A stretch of 64,000 nt of DNA, from the NCBI GenBank assembly GCA_011033025.1, contig WFMF01000149.1, forward strand, positions 310,001-374,000. The letters run 5' to 3'. Position 1 is the stretch's first letter, and every line of letters starts with the position of its first letter. The stretch is from Beroe forskalii. Lineage: Eukaryota; Ctenophora; Nuda; Beroida; Beroidae. The notes beneath the pieces are model-generated. The model did no database searches. It saw nothing but the letters and a program-made list of their open reading frames with translations, and was not told the origin of the DNA. Below are positions 1-13,800 of this stretch, piece after piece. Made by a program: the position numbers and the translations under genes.

Positions 1-802
1 TGTCACTTAGTCAATGTTCTGATTGTTATCTTATGATGAGGTAATAGCAGAGGTGATGATGGATTGCCACTTGTGTGCAAAGTCTTTAAACTCACTGCAG
101 TGACTTATAACCTAATCTATAATGTTCTTCTTGAATTTGATGTTGTGGCAGAGAGATAGTAGGCAGTAAAACTTCATTAATTCAGCTTTTAAAAAAAAGA
201 TATTACCGCCTACTATAACTCCTGTAGGGTCTTAATACAATAAATTTATCTAGTGAATTTGGAGCTACTTCTTCAAGTGGAAGATAATGCATCGGAGCAG
301 AATAAAATAAATACTGTGGATGAAATAAGAGCTGATTGATTATAAGTACTGAGCTACGCCTTCAACTAAACGATTATATGGGATCATTCAACGAATTATC
401 CTATTGTTTATCAAATACTTAAAAATAGGCACCGACTAATTCAAAGGGCTTCTATTTCTCAATTATTATGCATAGAAAACATTGTTTTTAATCTTTTCAC
501 AATCACGCCTTACTTATGAAGTATAGATATCTAATCATGCTTAAAGTTAAAACTGACAAAGCTAAATCTCACATATAACGCACGCCTATTAAAACCCACT
601 TATTAATGGCTGCATTGTGAGTCGGTATTGGTAAATAGACTTAATAATAATGCCTATATAACTTAGCATGGGCAGCATAAAATGCTATATTACCCATATA
701 TTATTGACTGATTAGCATTGGCGGCCTAGCATAATATGTTAGATTCGTCCCTATCATTATTGAATTGACTAATTGACATGTAAAACCTCCCCATTATTTC
801 AG

Positions 803-3800
803 ATACAGCCCATCCCAGTAGTGTGTTGGGGATTGAAGCTATAGCTGACGCAGTGACCCATGCTCGGTTTGTTGGCACTGATCCAGCTAGCGATGAAGTG
901 GTGCTGATGAAAATACTGCAGGTCTTGAAGCAATGTAATTGCAGCTAACTCCTTCTCTATCCTAATTCCTTCTTCATACTAATTCCTTATCTATCCTAAT
1001 TCCTTATCTATCCTAATTCCTTATCTATCCTAACTCCTTATTTATCCTAATTCCTTCTCTATCCTAATTCCCTCTCTATCCTAATTCCGTCTCTATCCTA
1101 ATTCCTCCTCTATCCTCCAAACTGGCTCTGAAAGCTAAGTATTAATCTAGCTTTCTCAAGATTTGAGGTTCTCGATGAATCAGGACAGCAGAAGGCTTCA
1201 AACTTATTTTCAGGTCTTGAAGACTCTCATTCTGACGCCCGTGGGAGCCATGCTAAGCAATGAGTCAGTCTGTGAAGTGATGCAGAGTTGCTTCAGGATC
1301 TGCTTTGAGATGCGACTTTCAGGTAACAAACGAGGGAGATTGGAGGACAAAGGTTAATGGGCTGAATTCAAAGAATTTCTAAGACGCGAAGCTAATCTGT
1401 ATTTTAATGCAAGGGTGTGAAATTTCATAGAAATAGTGAAGTGTACCTTGAAAATGAGAAATGCACCTTACTTCGACTGCTTTATACGTGCATGCTATAC
1501 TCCATTAGTCAATAGCAACCATAAATCGCGCCCATTACTGCCCATTTACTAAAGGATAATGACGAAAATCCGGGAGTAAGCATTGTGAAATCGGTGCCCC
1601 ATTTTCTGTCACACTCTCAATGTTTCAAGTTTGGAAGGCGCGGAAGCAATGTTTATCAAATCCTTGCGCGCTGCGCGGCGTTACGCGCGCTTTTTGATCA
1701 AAATTGGGATAATAGTTGGCCACGTGGCCCCGTATTACAAGACACGATTCTCGTTCAAGCCGTCTATAACTGGCCATTTCTCAAAGCTAACAAGAAATCA
1801 CAACCTCTCAGAACTGCTACGGAAGACTGCCGAACAAACCCTGATTGAAATGGTCCAGATGCTATTTGTAAGGTAAAGCTGAACTATGATGATAGAAAGT
1901 GTAAAATTAGAAATGTTTCCGGGTCCTTCTCACTAACTCAGTAAGTCTCTCGCTCCTAGCATGCATCTCATCTGACATAAGCTATCTCCTTCAGATTGCC
2001 CGGGTTTGTGGAAGACGACCTGACGCTAGCCTCCGCTAGTTCCATCAGAAAAGCTCTGGAAAGAGGCCTGCACGTGGCCGAATCTAGACGAAACAAACGC
2101 AGGCAGCGAGCTAGGAAAACTAAGAATAGAATACCACGTGAGGGACAAAGCGAACTGAGTAGTGCGACAAATGTAGTGAGTTAGAGATATCTTTATAGAA
2201 ATCGGCGTTCTTAGCAATTCTATGATTGCCTCACACATAGCTCGAGGAATACATGAAAGAAAAGAATAATGTAATTCAATCATTGAAACAAAATAATGTG
2301 AATAGCTGATCTCGCCAATCAACCTGTGTTATACATCTTCTCATTGTCTTGGAGATATATTAACATGAATATTGTCTGCTTTCAGGCTGAAACAGCTACA
2401 CCTCCATTGCCACCTGCCGAGGATATTGACACCACTTTATCTAATCAGGAAGATGTTACACAAACAGCTGACGTATCTTGTGATACTACCATATCTCAAG
2501 GTTTGGAACAATTCTATCCATATCTCAAGGTTTGGAACAATTCTAACCATATCTCAAGGTTAGGTCTCACTCTAGCCATATCTCAAGGTTTGGAACATTT
2601 CTAATTCTAATCATATCTCAAGGTTAGGTCTCACTCTAGCCATATGTCAAGATTAGGCGCAGTTCCAATTCTAACCATATCTCGAAGTTAGATTCGATGC
2701 TAATTCGAGATTATATAGTGAATTAAAGTTCATCACTGGCTTGGGAAGTAATTAATTGAGGGTACAACTGTTATTGTGATCTAAACAGATTGAATATGAA
2801 GAAATACGAAAAGAGACGCTACATGAGGGGGGCTGCTTTTATAAATAGAACCTTGACCAACTAGTGTACAAAGTTGGGCATCTACAACTTACAAACTTTC
2901 TACCCTATCTATTATTTCGTATCTAGTCACGTATTCTGTTTCAACAGGTGTTCTACAAATAGCGATCTAAGGAGAGCCTTTTAATTGCCAATGATACGTA
3001 CAAAGATAAGACCTGCTGTTGTAATAACGAACCTGTATTCATCAAAGTTCTATCATCACATCAATAGCTCTTTAGTCCTGGTACTTTAGTACCACATAAC
3101 CAAGCTGGAGATTCAAAGAGGATTCTTAATATTTGTTGCTCTACTAATTGTCGCAATACTTATGTTTAGGAGCCTTAAGCTTTACTACTTCTCCTTTTTT
3201 TTACTTGAATAGTAGTAAATCACTTCCTTCTAGAACAACCTCAAGTGAGAAATTAAAACCTTGTAATTATTGCAAAAATACTTCCCTGAAAATGTCGCAA
3301 TTATATTAACGCAAGTATATTAGCGATGAACGACACTTAACAGAAATGATTTATTCATACAGCTGCTGTAGACTTGTAGAGTAGCTCTGAAGAATATAAA
3401 TTAATCTACTACACAGAGTAATTTACGGAGTTAGTATCATCAATGATAAAACACTGTAATTGCCAAGTTCCACAACACGAATAACCACAACGAGCTGATT
3501 TTTTTAATGCAAAGTAATTTTAAATCATCATCAGTGCAAAAGCCATTGAGTTACCTCAAATTTGATTGTATAAAGTAGTCTTGTAAAGTTTAAAAGAAGC
3601 GTAGTAGCCTGGAACCTGGCTGATAATTGGAGTTATATAGTAAGCGAGGTATAATAACCTCCAGTATGACTTGCAGTTAATGATCAATGGAATTACAGGG
3701 CACCTAGGGAGTTCATTCGTCTCACTGAGGTGGTGTAGAAATAAAGGTGGTTGAGAGTGATGTCATTATCATGGTTTAGAGTAGTGTGCTGATGACGTTG

Positions 3801-6800
3801 CGCTGTCTATTTGCTTCGTAAACTACAAGGTACTGGTCGAATTCCCTGTTTGGTGTTGTTAAGAAGCTTGCAGCTGCGGATGGTTTAGTATCATGTGTGT
3901 GTGTGTACAGTGAGAACACCACTGTTATAAGAAATACATACATCAGAAATAGACTGTTCAGAGTCACCAACTTACTACTTTAAGCTGTGATAATGACGTC
4001 ATCTAATTCGTCTGTTTTAAGGGTGTGTACAGTACTATTGTTCAGGTGCACCTGTAACACTGAAAGTGGTCTAGATTCGCCGAATTTTATTGTTAATGAG
4101 GTCCATTTTAGAGAGTTAATTTACCGTTTTAGAGAGTTAATTTGCCATTAAAGGCGTCCGTTAGGTGATTTCGCGATTATCTTTTTGATGCGGAATCATG
4201 GACCGGTACGGCCGAGTCATAAGGTTATTGATAAGGTTACTGAGCTAAGTTTACTGAACCATCACTAATTATCAATTATGAAAATTATTCCTCAGAACGT
4301 ATACTAGTACAAGTCATATATAAATAAACAAAATGGTTGAGTAAATGATAAAATAACTCAAGTTAATTAACTTCTTTAAACTATGACCTGGAGAAGAAAT
4401 AAATTTTATGAATGGTATCCCATTGCATGAAATAATATGAACATAGTGAACAATAATGGAATAAATTCAATGAAATATAGAGCAAATGATACGATGGTTA
4501 ATACTTTAATAGTGAACGATGTAAAGAATAGGGGTTTACTTTGAAGTTTAATTAAACTCCAACAATGTACAATGATAGACTAAATTGACTCCCCTAAACT
4601 GAGTGGGAAAGTTGGAAAACTTCGAATGACACGAGAAAGTTTGATATCAGAAGCCTTTGAAAATCGTGTGATTATCATCGTCATTCGTTAGACAGGGTAG
4701 CCCTACGCACGAGACCTATTTTACCCACCCACAATAGTATTTACTATACTCACTCCACTTTAACTCTTTTAACATCTTAACGCAACTCTTCCCTCAGAAT
4801 TTAGAAGCTAGTCAATGATAGACTCACTTAACTCAACTCTTCCCTCAGAATTTAGAAGCTAGTCAATGATAGACATACTCCACTTCTAACTCCACTTTAA
4901 CTCCTCATTCAGAATTTAGAAGCTAGTCAATGATAGACAAACTCCACTTCTAACTCCACTTTAACTCCTCATTCAGAATTTAGAAGCTAGTCAATGATAG
5001 ACAAACTCCACTTCTAACTCCACTTTAACTCCTCATTCAGAATTTAGAAACTAGTCAATGATAGATATACTCCACTTCTAACTCCACTTTAACTCTTTTA
5101 ACATCTTAACGCAACTCTTCCCTCAGAATTTAGAAGCTAGTCAATGATAGACTCACTTAACTCAACTCTTCCCTCAGAATTTAGAAGCTAGTCAATGATA
5201 GACAAACTCCACTTCTAACTCCACTTTAACTCCTCATTCAGAATTTAGAAACTAGTCAATGATAGATATACTCCACTTCTAACTCCACTTTAACTCTTCT
5301 AACATCTTAACTCAACTCTTTCCTCAGAATTTAGAAGCTAGTCAATGATAGACAAACTCCACTTCTAACTCCACTTTAACTCCTCATTCAGAATTTAGAA
5401 ACTAGTCAATGATAGATATACTCCACTTCTAACTCCACTTTAACTCTTCTAACATCTTAACTCAACTCTTTCCTCAGAATTTAGAAGCTAGTCAATGATA
5501 GACAAACTCCACTTCTAACTCCACTTTAACTCCTCATTCAGAATTTAGAAACTAGTCAATGATAGATATACTCCACTTCTAACTCCACTTTAACTCTTTT
5601 AACATCTTAACGCAACTCTTCCCTCAGAATTTAGAAGCTAGTCAATGATAGACTCACTTAACTCAACTCTTCCCTCAGAATTTAGAAGCTAGTCAATGAT
5701 AGACATACTCCACTTCTAACTCCACTTTAACTCCTCATTCAGAATTTAGAAGCTAGTCAATGATAGACAAACTCCACTTCTAACTCCACTTTAACTCCTC
5801 ATTCAGAATTTAGAAGCTAGTCAATGATAGACAAACTCCACTTCTAACTCCACTTTAACTCCTCATTCAGAATTTAGAAACTAGTCAATGATAGATATAC
5901 TCCACTTCTAACTCCACTTTAACTCTTCTAACATCTTAACTCAACTCTTTCCTCAGAATTTAGAAGCTAGTCAATGATAGACAAACTCCACTTCTAACTC
6001 CACTTTAACTCCTCCCTCAGAAGAAGAGGAAGAGAGTAGATCGGTGCCGGACACACCTACAGATTGTCCTGACACCCCTACTGCGGTACCGATATCTACT
6101 GGACATGATCCAGGTAATACTGGAAGCGTATGTTTGTCGCCTTGTGGGTGTGTTTGTTTGTGTGTGGTTTGAATTCATCACCCATCATTTCCATGGATCT
6201 GTCGAATGAATGCGCAAATTCTAACAAAAATCAATGAAAAGCAAATTTCAGCATATCGCGCGCACTGTAATTTGCGCGTTCTTTCGATGGATCGTTCGAT
6301 TGATTCATGCACACACATACGCATTACCCAAGTGACCCCGTTTTTACATCTCATCTCACCGCAGAGCAAGCAGAAGAAGGCAAGACAGCCACTGAGTCAG
6401 TGACTGGCAGTGACGTCATATCGACTGGTGACGTCACTTTGACGGGAGAAGCGAGCACTCCACCCGTTGTACTGACTCTCAGCGATGTGGCAGCCACAGG
6501 TGAGTTAGTTCCGCTGAAGTAACCATGGTTACAAACTGTGCGAGTAACCAAGCAACAAGTCGCCATGACAGTGAAGTGGGATGCTGAAGTGTAGCCAGGT
6601 ATGTATTAACATTGATGAACGAATAAGCAAAAAGATTTCATGGATAGAACCATGGTTAAATAGACATGCTACCATGGTGACCCGTGAAATGTTGCCACTG
6701 TCACCTTGGTAACATGTTACCATACCAACCCCTAGCTGGGAAACCGCTGATTTAACCACCTCGCTTCGCCCCAGAAACAGCCAGTAACGCTGACGCAGTG

Positions 6801-9800
6801 TCAGTAGTGGATGACACCACTTCTCAAGTTGATAGTCTCTTGGAGAGTGACACCATTGGCAATGTGCTGGTGGACCCTTCCAAAGGTGAGAGCACTGATC
6901 AAATGGAAACGTAACTGATTCCTATTCTAAAATCAGTGTAATATTTTCCATCAATTTCAATTAAATTGGTGGATTTTAGACAGCGCTTGAGCAGTAAAGA
7001 GTAAGGTTTAAATCGAGAGTACAATTATCAAAGCGAGCAAAAGCCCTGCTAAAAGTAGGCATGACCGGTCAGTGATTGTGCAATGCGTTAATCAATACTA
7101 CTTTTCCTTGTCCTCCTCTCCTTTACAAATCACTAAATGCATCGCGTCTTCATTAATAAAATAAGAAGCCTATGCCTGCTTAGCTTTTAGTCGCAAAAGA
7201 ACATTGAGCAAAATAGCAACCACTGGACTATATTTGATGCATTTAACGAAATCCCGGAAAGCACTATATAGACATACAGACATATAGTTCTCTAACTACG
7301 AACCTTTTAGACTAAAACTCACAAAATATCGTTATAACACGGACCAATCATCGCGTTAGTTCACGGTAAACTCGCGCTCTGATTGGTGCATTTCAAATGA
7401 ATCTGGGGGTATTCTAAAACACCACCGAGAAAATATAAATCTCCCAATAATATGAATCTCACTACACTATTAAATATACAGAATATTCTTGCCGTTAGAA
7501 AAGTTAGTTGTATTTATGCCGTCAAAGAAAATTTCTCACAAAATATCGTCAACACATGGACCAATCAACGTGCGAATTTACGGTCAACTCGTGCTCTGAT
7601 TGGTCAACTATTTGTACCGTCAAAGAAGATTTCTCGTGAACCGGAATCACTTTGAAAATTAAAAAAAGCAGGACGCGTAAAACATAAGAAAGTATATATG
7701 GGGATTCGCTCGCTCCGTTAACTTTCAACTAAATATTTTATTTCACTTAAATGGAGTTATTATCAGTAACTGCTTTTACCGGACTCGAATAGACATAATA
7801 TTCAGACTTTGAGAGTGAGAATTGAGGACGCCAATTCTCATATTTTCAAAGCAGGTTTCTCTTGAATACGCGAGATTAACCAATGTTACAATTTCACAAA
7901 ATACTGCTTAAATGCTTTTCTGATGCCCCTGCAATTCAATTAAGGCCAAGTGGTTTTGCAGTATAGGAAATCAAAAATAATCGGCTATTTTATTAAATGG
8001 TGGGTGCAACAGCTATGAGGCGGTCACGCATATTTTAATCTTTTAATGTGATCGGTAATGCCTAAATGATGGTTTCCATCAAAAATAGCAATTTCTAAAG
8101 AAAACCATCCCGGGATTGAATAGAAATACAAGTATTCTCAACTTAATAATCTTTTGAAAGTGATATGAGGACTTTACAGAATGCATTATAGAGTATAGAC
8201 CTACGCTTATCGGGTTCAATATGGACTCAATAAGGCAAGTGTAAACACCAATGAAAACCTCAGAAGGCCTTATAACCCCCTCAGGCAATGAGAGTATCAA
8301 GGAAACAGACAACTTCACCAATTCCCGGGGAGTAAAGTTCCTGCAATCTGACGATGACGATACGGAACCCTCCCCTCCGTACGGTGTAGCCTGTATCCGG
8401 GAACTACTTAGCTTCCTGGCCTGCATCATCAACCCTGTAGATACGTGAGTTACTGGCTGGTAATGCGTTAATTACTGCACTAGGAGTAGCCGTAAGCCGA
8501 GTGCAATAATTTGTTGCACGAGGCAAAATAGCAAATTATTGCGCGAGACGAAGCCGAGCGCTCTAAATGTATGCGGGAACTACTGAGCTTCCTGTTGATA
8601 CGAGAGTTGAGCTACTACTAAATATAGGATGGATCTGTGAGGGATACAGTTACTCCCCAGTGTAGGATACACCAGTAAAAAGTAAAGGACAAGAAGTGTT
8701 GCCTTTTGTCGTAACTCCACCATTCCATACCTTTTACAATGGTAACCCCTCAGCAATTTGAATATTGAAATGCATCTAGCTGGTTACCATAGAAGCGAAC
8801 CTCTTGTTTTCTCAGGCACAACACAAACGAGATGATCTCCATAGGGCTGAGTCTCCTCAGCGTTGCTATGGAAACAGGGGGCTGTAACTTCGCAAAGTTT
8901 CATTCCTTGCTGGGGTTGTGTCAGAACGAGATAGCAAGGGCTCTTTTCCGATTGGTTCAGGTCGGTTATAAAAGCAAGTATTAACGCGAAAGAACGTATT
9001 TATGTGGTTTTTAGTATTTATTTCACAAAAGGGTGAAAAAACGTGTTATGGCATGCGTTCCGATTAACGTTTGTTCAGATAATTCAGGCTGGAGGGGTCA
9101 GTACCCACTATGATGAGCTTAGTGGGATAAATTTGTACATTTCAGGCTATTTTATGGGGAATAAAGTTGTCTGACTGTACTACAGTTCTTTTTGAGTAAA
9201 ATTTTGACGTAGGAATATTAATTTAGTCGTGCGATATTTCTCAATTTATGAAGAGATAACCAATAACCATGCATTTCAGTTTCAGATATAGGAATGATTA
9301 TCTCATTTATGGGATAATAATTTGCATTTGCAATTCAAATAAAAATGCGCCTCATATATACAAGTAATTTGCTTTGTGAATTTAAGTGATGCAAATCTAT
9401 ATTCTTTATTTTCGATCTACTGAATAAATGATTTTCTCCCCCCTCAATATAATAACATCTAGAATGTAGTAAAGATTCAGTAATTTAAAATATAATACTG
9501 AGGGAGAAGAAGTTAATTTATTCATCCGACCCCGTTGATTTGAATGTTACACAAACTCCTGCGATTTAATAACTCGGCAATCTTAGGGCGATTCTCTTAA
9601 TAAAATGGTCTGAAAATCCGTGAATTACTCTGTTTCATGGTGACTTTCTGAAATGATCTACGCTCTAAGAATTCGTAAAATAGTTTATCGATCTGTTAAA
9701 CCCCAAATAACTCTAATAAAATGTTACAGGGTGACTCTCTTAGTAAAATGGTTTACGCTCTGAGGATTTGTAATCTGATGGTCGAGAACCTGAGAGCCCA

Positions 9801-10871
9801 AATGAAGCTCCAAGTTGAGAAGTATCTTACGATTCTGATGGAGATAGTGGTTGCCGACCCTAGCAAAGGTGAGACTTCAGTAAGGTGAGATCTTAGCAAA
9901 GGTGAGACCTTGAAAAAAGATGGAACCCTAGCGAAGGTGAGACCTTAGAAAGAGGTGAAACTTTGGAAAAGGTGAAACTTAAGCAAAAATGAGACCTCGG
10001 TAAAGGCGAGACCTTAGGAAGGGTGACTCTTTAGAAATGGTGAGACCTTAGAAAAATTGATAATGATAAAGTTTTGGGGTTTGTATAGCACGCTTGTAAT
10101 TAATATTTTCCTGACCTTTACTTCTGATCAAGTTCCTTGATTCGAGAGAAAAGTTTCCAAGTTCATTAATCCTTTCTTTCCTTAGCACGGGAGTGGCAGA
10201 ATTCAAAGAAACTAGAAATATTGCTAGCCGATAATGTAATGAATTTATGCAATTTATTTGCTTGAACCTAACTCAGAATTATTCAGAACGACCGAAAGCA
10301 ACAAATAATTTCACTTTTTGAGATTTAGTCTCACACCCCCCTCCCCCACATACTGTAGTCAGCTTCGCGGACTCCGCGAAAAATTAGCGATGCCAAAAAT
10401 ATGCGTGTTTTTCGCGCTGGCGAGATGGTGTGGTAAAATCCATTTTTCATAATTAAACGAACTCAAATATCGCGCCCCTTTTATTAAGAAAAAATGAGAT
10501 TACGATCTATAAACCAGGTATTGTAATTTGTTCCAATTTCGAAGAATCTTTTTGGCATAATCGGGGCATAGTTAAGGCTCCAACTATGCATCTACATAGG
10601 TCCATTGACCAAGTTGCCCCAGGTATCTGCAAGATGCATGAACTAGAAGATCAGCTCTAGAAGCACTGGTATCATAAGGGATTATGATTCTATAGTCTAT
10701 ACCCAGGTATCTACGAGAGAAGAGAACTAGCGCTAGAAGCACTGGTTCACCTGTGCAGACTACCCGGTCTCATCCCTGAACTGTACCTGAACTACGACTG
10801 CCACAACTACTGTGCGAATATCTACGAGGATCTCACTAAAGCTCTCAGCAAGAATGCTTTCCCTGTGTCAG
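803..10871 (+). CDS. GBF1: GBF1 N-terminal part: DCB and HUS domains
   Basis: These exons encode the dimerisation (DCB) and Homology-Upstream-of-Sec7 (HUS) regions, used by this family for dimerisation and membrane/partner contacts. Visible conserved strings include [20 protein letters not shown] (exon 803-921), [15 protein letters not shown] and [10 protein letters not shown] (1214-1322), and LNYDCHNYC then [10 protein letters not shown] (10707-10871). Between them, exons 1995-2500 and 6021-6885 encode an acidic, Ser/Thr-rich linker of low conservation, as in vertebrate GBF1. The exon at 8264-8444 brings back the conserved [14 protein letters not shown] segment. Splice phases are internally consistent throughout this block. 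Confidence 0.93.
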
Positions 10872-13800
10872 GTATATATTGGGATGCAGAAATATTTACA
10901 GAATCGGCGCAAAATTTAATTCGGTCTGAAGCAAAATGCTTACAAATCGATCGATGAGAGGATTAATAAAGACATGCATTTTACTGTGCTCTCAGTTTAC
11001 TTTTTCTACAATTTCTGTGGAAATTGCGCATTTTAACGTTGGATCCATGTGCACAGATATGGGTACAGGGATACCGAAATTTAGAAAAAAAATATATTTT
11101 GCTCAAAAATTTCGGTCAGCTTGAAGTAGTTTGATTTAGACCCAATTTAAATGCATTTTGCGCCGATTCAAAACATAATACGCGAGGACAGAACTGCAGT
11201 GGACCGCCGCAGAATTTCGAAAGGCATTATAAATTCTAAATCTTTAAGACGATCAGTAGAATTTAAACCGCGATTTACGCTTTAAAACGTCTAAACCGTC
11301 TGATCAAAGCCGTCTGTTGAGTTTTGGTACTGTGTGTTTACGTCAGAGATCCCAGACAAATAGTAAATGGTCGAGGTTGCCGGCTGAACAATGTAAACCC
11401 GCGCACGGAACAATAGGTGGATCAACCTCATCAATATACTGCATTATGCTATGAAAATGACGTAATAATAGCCGCCTATTGCCCGTGAGGTTATCTTTTC
11501 GTGGAAATATTTGCAGCTGATCCTACTGGATAGAAGATCTTCCAAAATCGGAAATAGTCCGGCATCGGAGTATAATTTGGAATATTATAGATATGTCAAG
11601 TAAAATAGATCTGTCTACCAAAGGTTGCACTGTTGCAGACAGACGATTTTATTAGTTCCTATACTGGTTACAAAACATATTAAATGCGTCAAACCTTAAT
11701 ATAAGTTATCAAGTCTAAATCGCAATTTACATTTTATCCCAATATCCCATTTACCCAGAATCCATTTTCCCTTTGGCCATTAAAATAAGTCTCTGTCATG
11801 GGAGGTTTACCCCATTTAATAACGTCACTAATGAAATGCTTGCGCAGGACTCCACATAATGAAATGCTTGCGCAGGACTCCACATAATGAAATGCTTGCG
11901 CAGGACTCCACATAATGAAATGCTTGCGCAGGACTCCACAGTCCACATAATAAAATGCTTGCGCAGGACTCCATATAATGAAATGTTTGCGCAGGACTCC
12001 ACTTAATGAATTGCTTGCGCAGGACTCCACGTTACGCACCTACTGTCCCTGGATGCGTTACTGGCCGTGGTGAATGTTATTGCTCTGCAGTGTCAAGAGG
12101 TTTGTGGATTGAAACGGTGAGGTTTCGAACTCCTATGTGCGCAGCTTTTTCATGCGCGGCGTAATCGTTCGTGGCACTCTATTGCTGTTAATGACATGCA
12201 GTGAGTCGCGCACGATTACGCCGCGCATGGAAAAGCCGCGCATGTAACAGTTTGACACACCCCTGTAATATGATCGGTCAGAGATAAGATGAAAAGACTA
12301 GGGCTTTGAGTGTTTAAAAACAATTTAGCAACTGGATATGTTATTTGAGTGACAAAAATCATATTTTGGGCTGTAACGCAAAAACAAAAGGTCGGAGGGC
12401 TTCGGAACCTTCATCACCTGTGTGATGAATTGTGTCATTGCGCTCTCTTTCATGATTGGTTTATTCCCAACTCTAAAATGAACCGAAGTTAGAGCTTAAA
12501 TAAACCGGAGGTTGACGTGCACAGTTGTCCGGCAGCCCTATTTTAATCAGTGCGAAATGGACTTTGTGCTAAAAAGTGCAGTCGGCTGACGTAAAATTAA
12601 AGACAAGTCTAATAAGTTTCCTCATCCAATCTCAAATAATAAATAACACATCCAGCTGCTAAATCGTTTTCAATATTCAGAACCAATGGATTTAGAAATG
12701 GAAACAATTTGTCCCATATTTTATAGTTGCCTCATATTCGAGTTGCGGCCATATGAGTATGATCGTCCGGCAGAACTTGACAATAGAGCTTTACTTTGAT
12801 TGTTGCTCAAGTCAGTCTTCACAAAAAGTACAGAGTCAACTTCATCACGCCTGTATACCAATTCTTTAGAACGGAACAATTTGCCTCTTCTATTTGACAT
12901 CCGCCATAATGTATAAACAGAGCTATTCAAGGTTTGACACCTCCCTCTTTTATATATCATTCAGACCATATAATTCTAATTATGCCATGTAAGGTATAAT
13001 GATTTCCCAACGTCCAGGAGGAGTTATGCGGGAGTATTTGCCGGAGGAAGGAAGTAACCTGCCATCGTACGAGGAATTGCAAGCCAAGAAGGAGTATAAA
13101 AACAAACTGGTGGCAGGGAGCAACAAGTTCAACGAGAATCCGAGCGATGGGATCAAGTACCTTGTGCAGGAAGGTTCGTTGGGTTAAGAGTCATGAAGGG
13201 CCATTCATAAAGGACTTCCACAAAATATAGGCTAAATCAGACCCTTCCCAGTTCCCTCTTGTTCGAAAACGTCCGCAACTCTGAAGGGTTATTAAAGTAT
13301 TAAAATACAGCTCACTTTAAAATGGTAACATTTTCATTTGAGTTGGACAGTAAACAGACAAGCATTAAGTCCCATTGACATATTTCCTTGAAATTCCAAT
13401 CTCAAAAGGTTTAAATGGGATTGAATTTAACTGTCAAAATGGTTTGGGGAGACAACCTCTGAAAATATTTTGTGTAATTTTACTATTTTAAAAGTTATTC
13501 CGAATGACGTATTATAATTTCAAATTTGTGATTATTTGAATAATTTCATGAGGCATTCTCAAGAGCACAGAACCCGAGGAGCTGGCCTCCTTCCTTTTCA
13601 CTAACGTCCATCTGGATAAAATGCAGATCGGAGAGTTTCTGGGGAAGAAGAAAAACGAGCATTACCTCATTGAGTTTGTCAAGTGAGTAACGTCACGTGG
13701 ACATGTAGTTTAGAATATCTGGTTGTCAAAATAAAGCATACCTTTGTGAAAAATTTGCTCGGACAAGAAAATGGACCAAATTCCTTTGTATTAATTTTGC

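Noticed and set aside
4740..6020. Possible CRISPR array
   Set aside because: The repeats are contiguous without unique spacers, and the context is a eukaryotic intron.
11734..12039. 101-codon frame of repeated [16 protein letters not shown]
   Set aside because: Antisense translation of the 28-bp intronic minisatellite.
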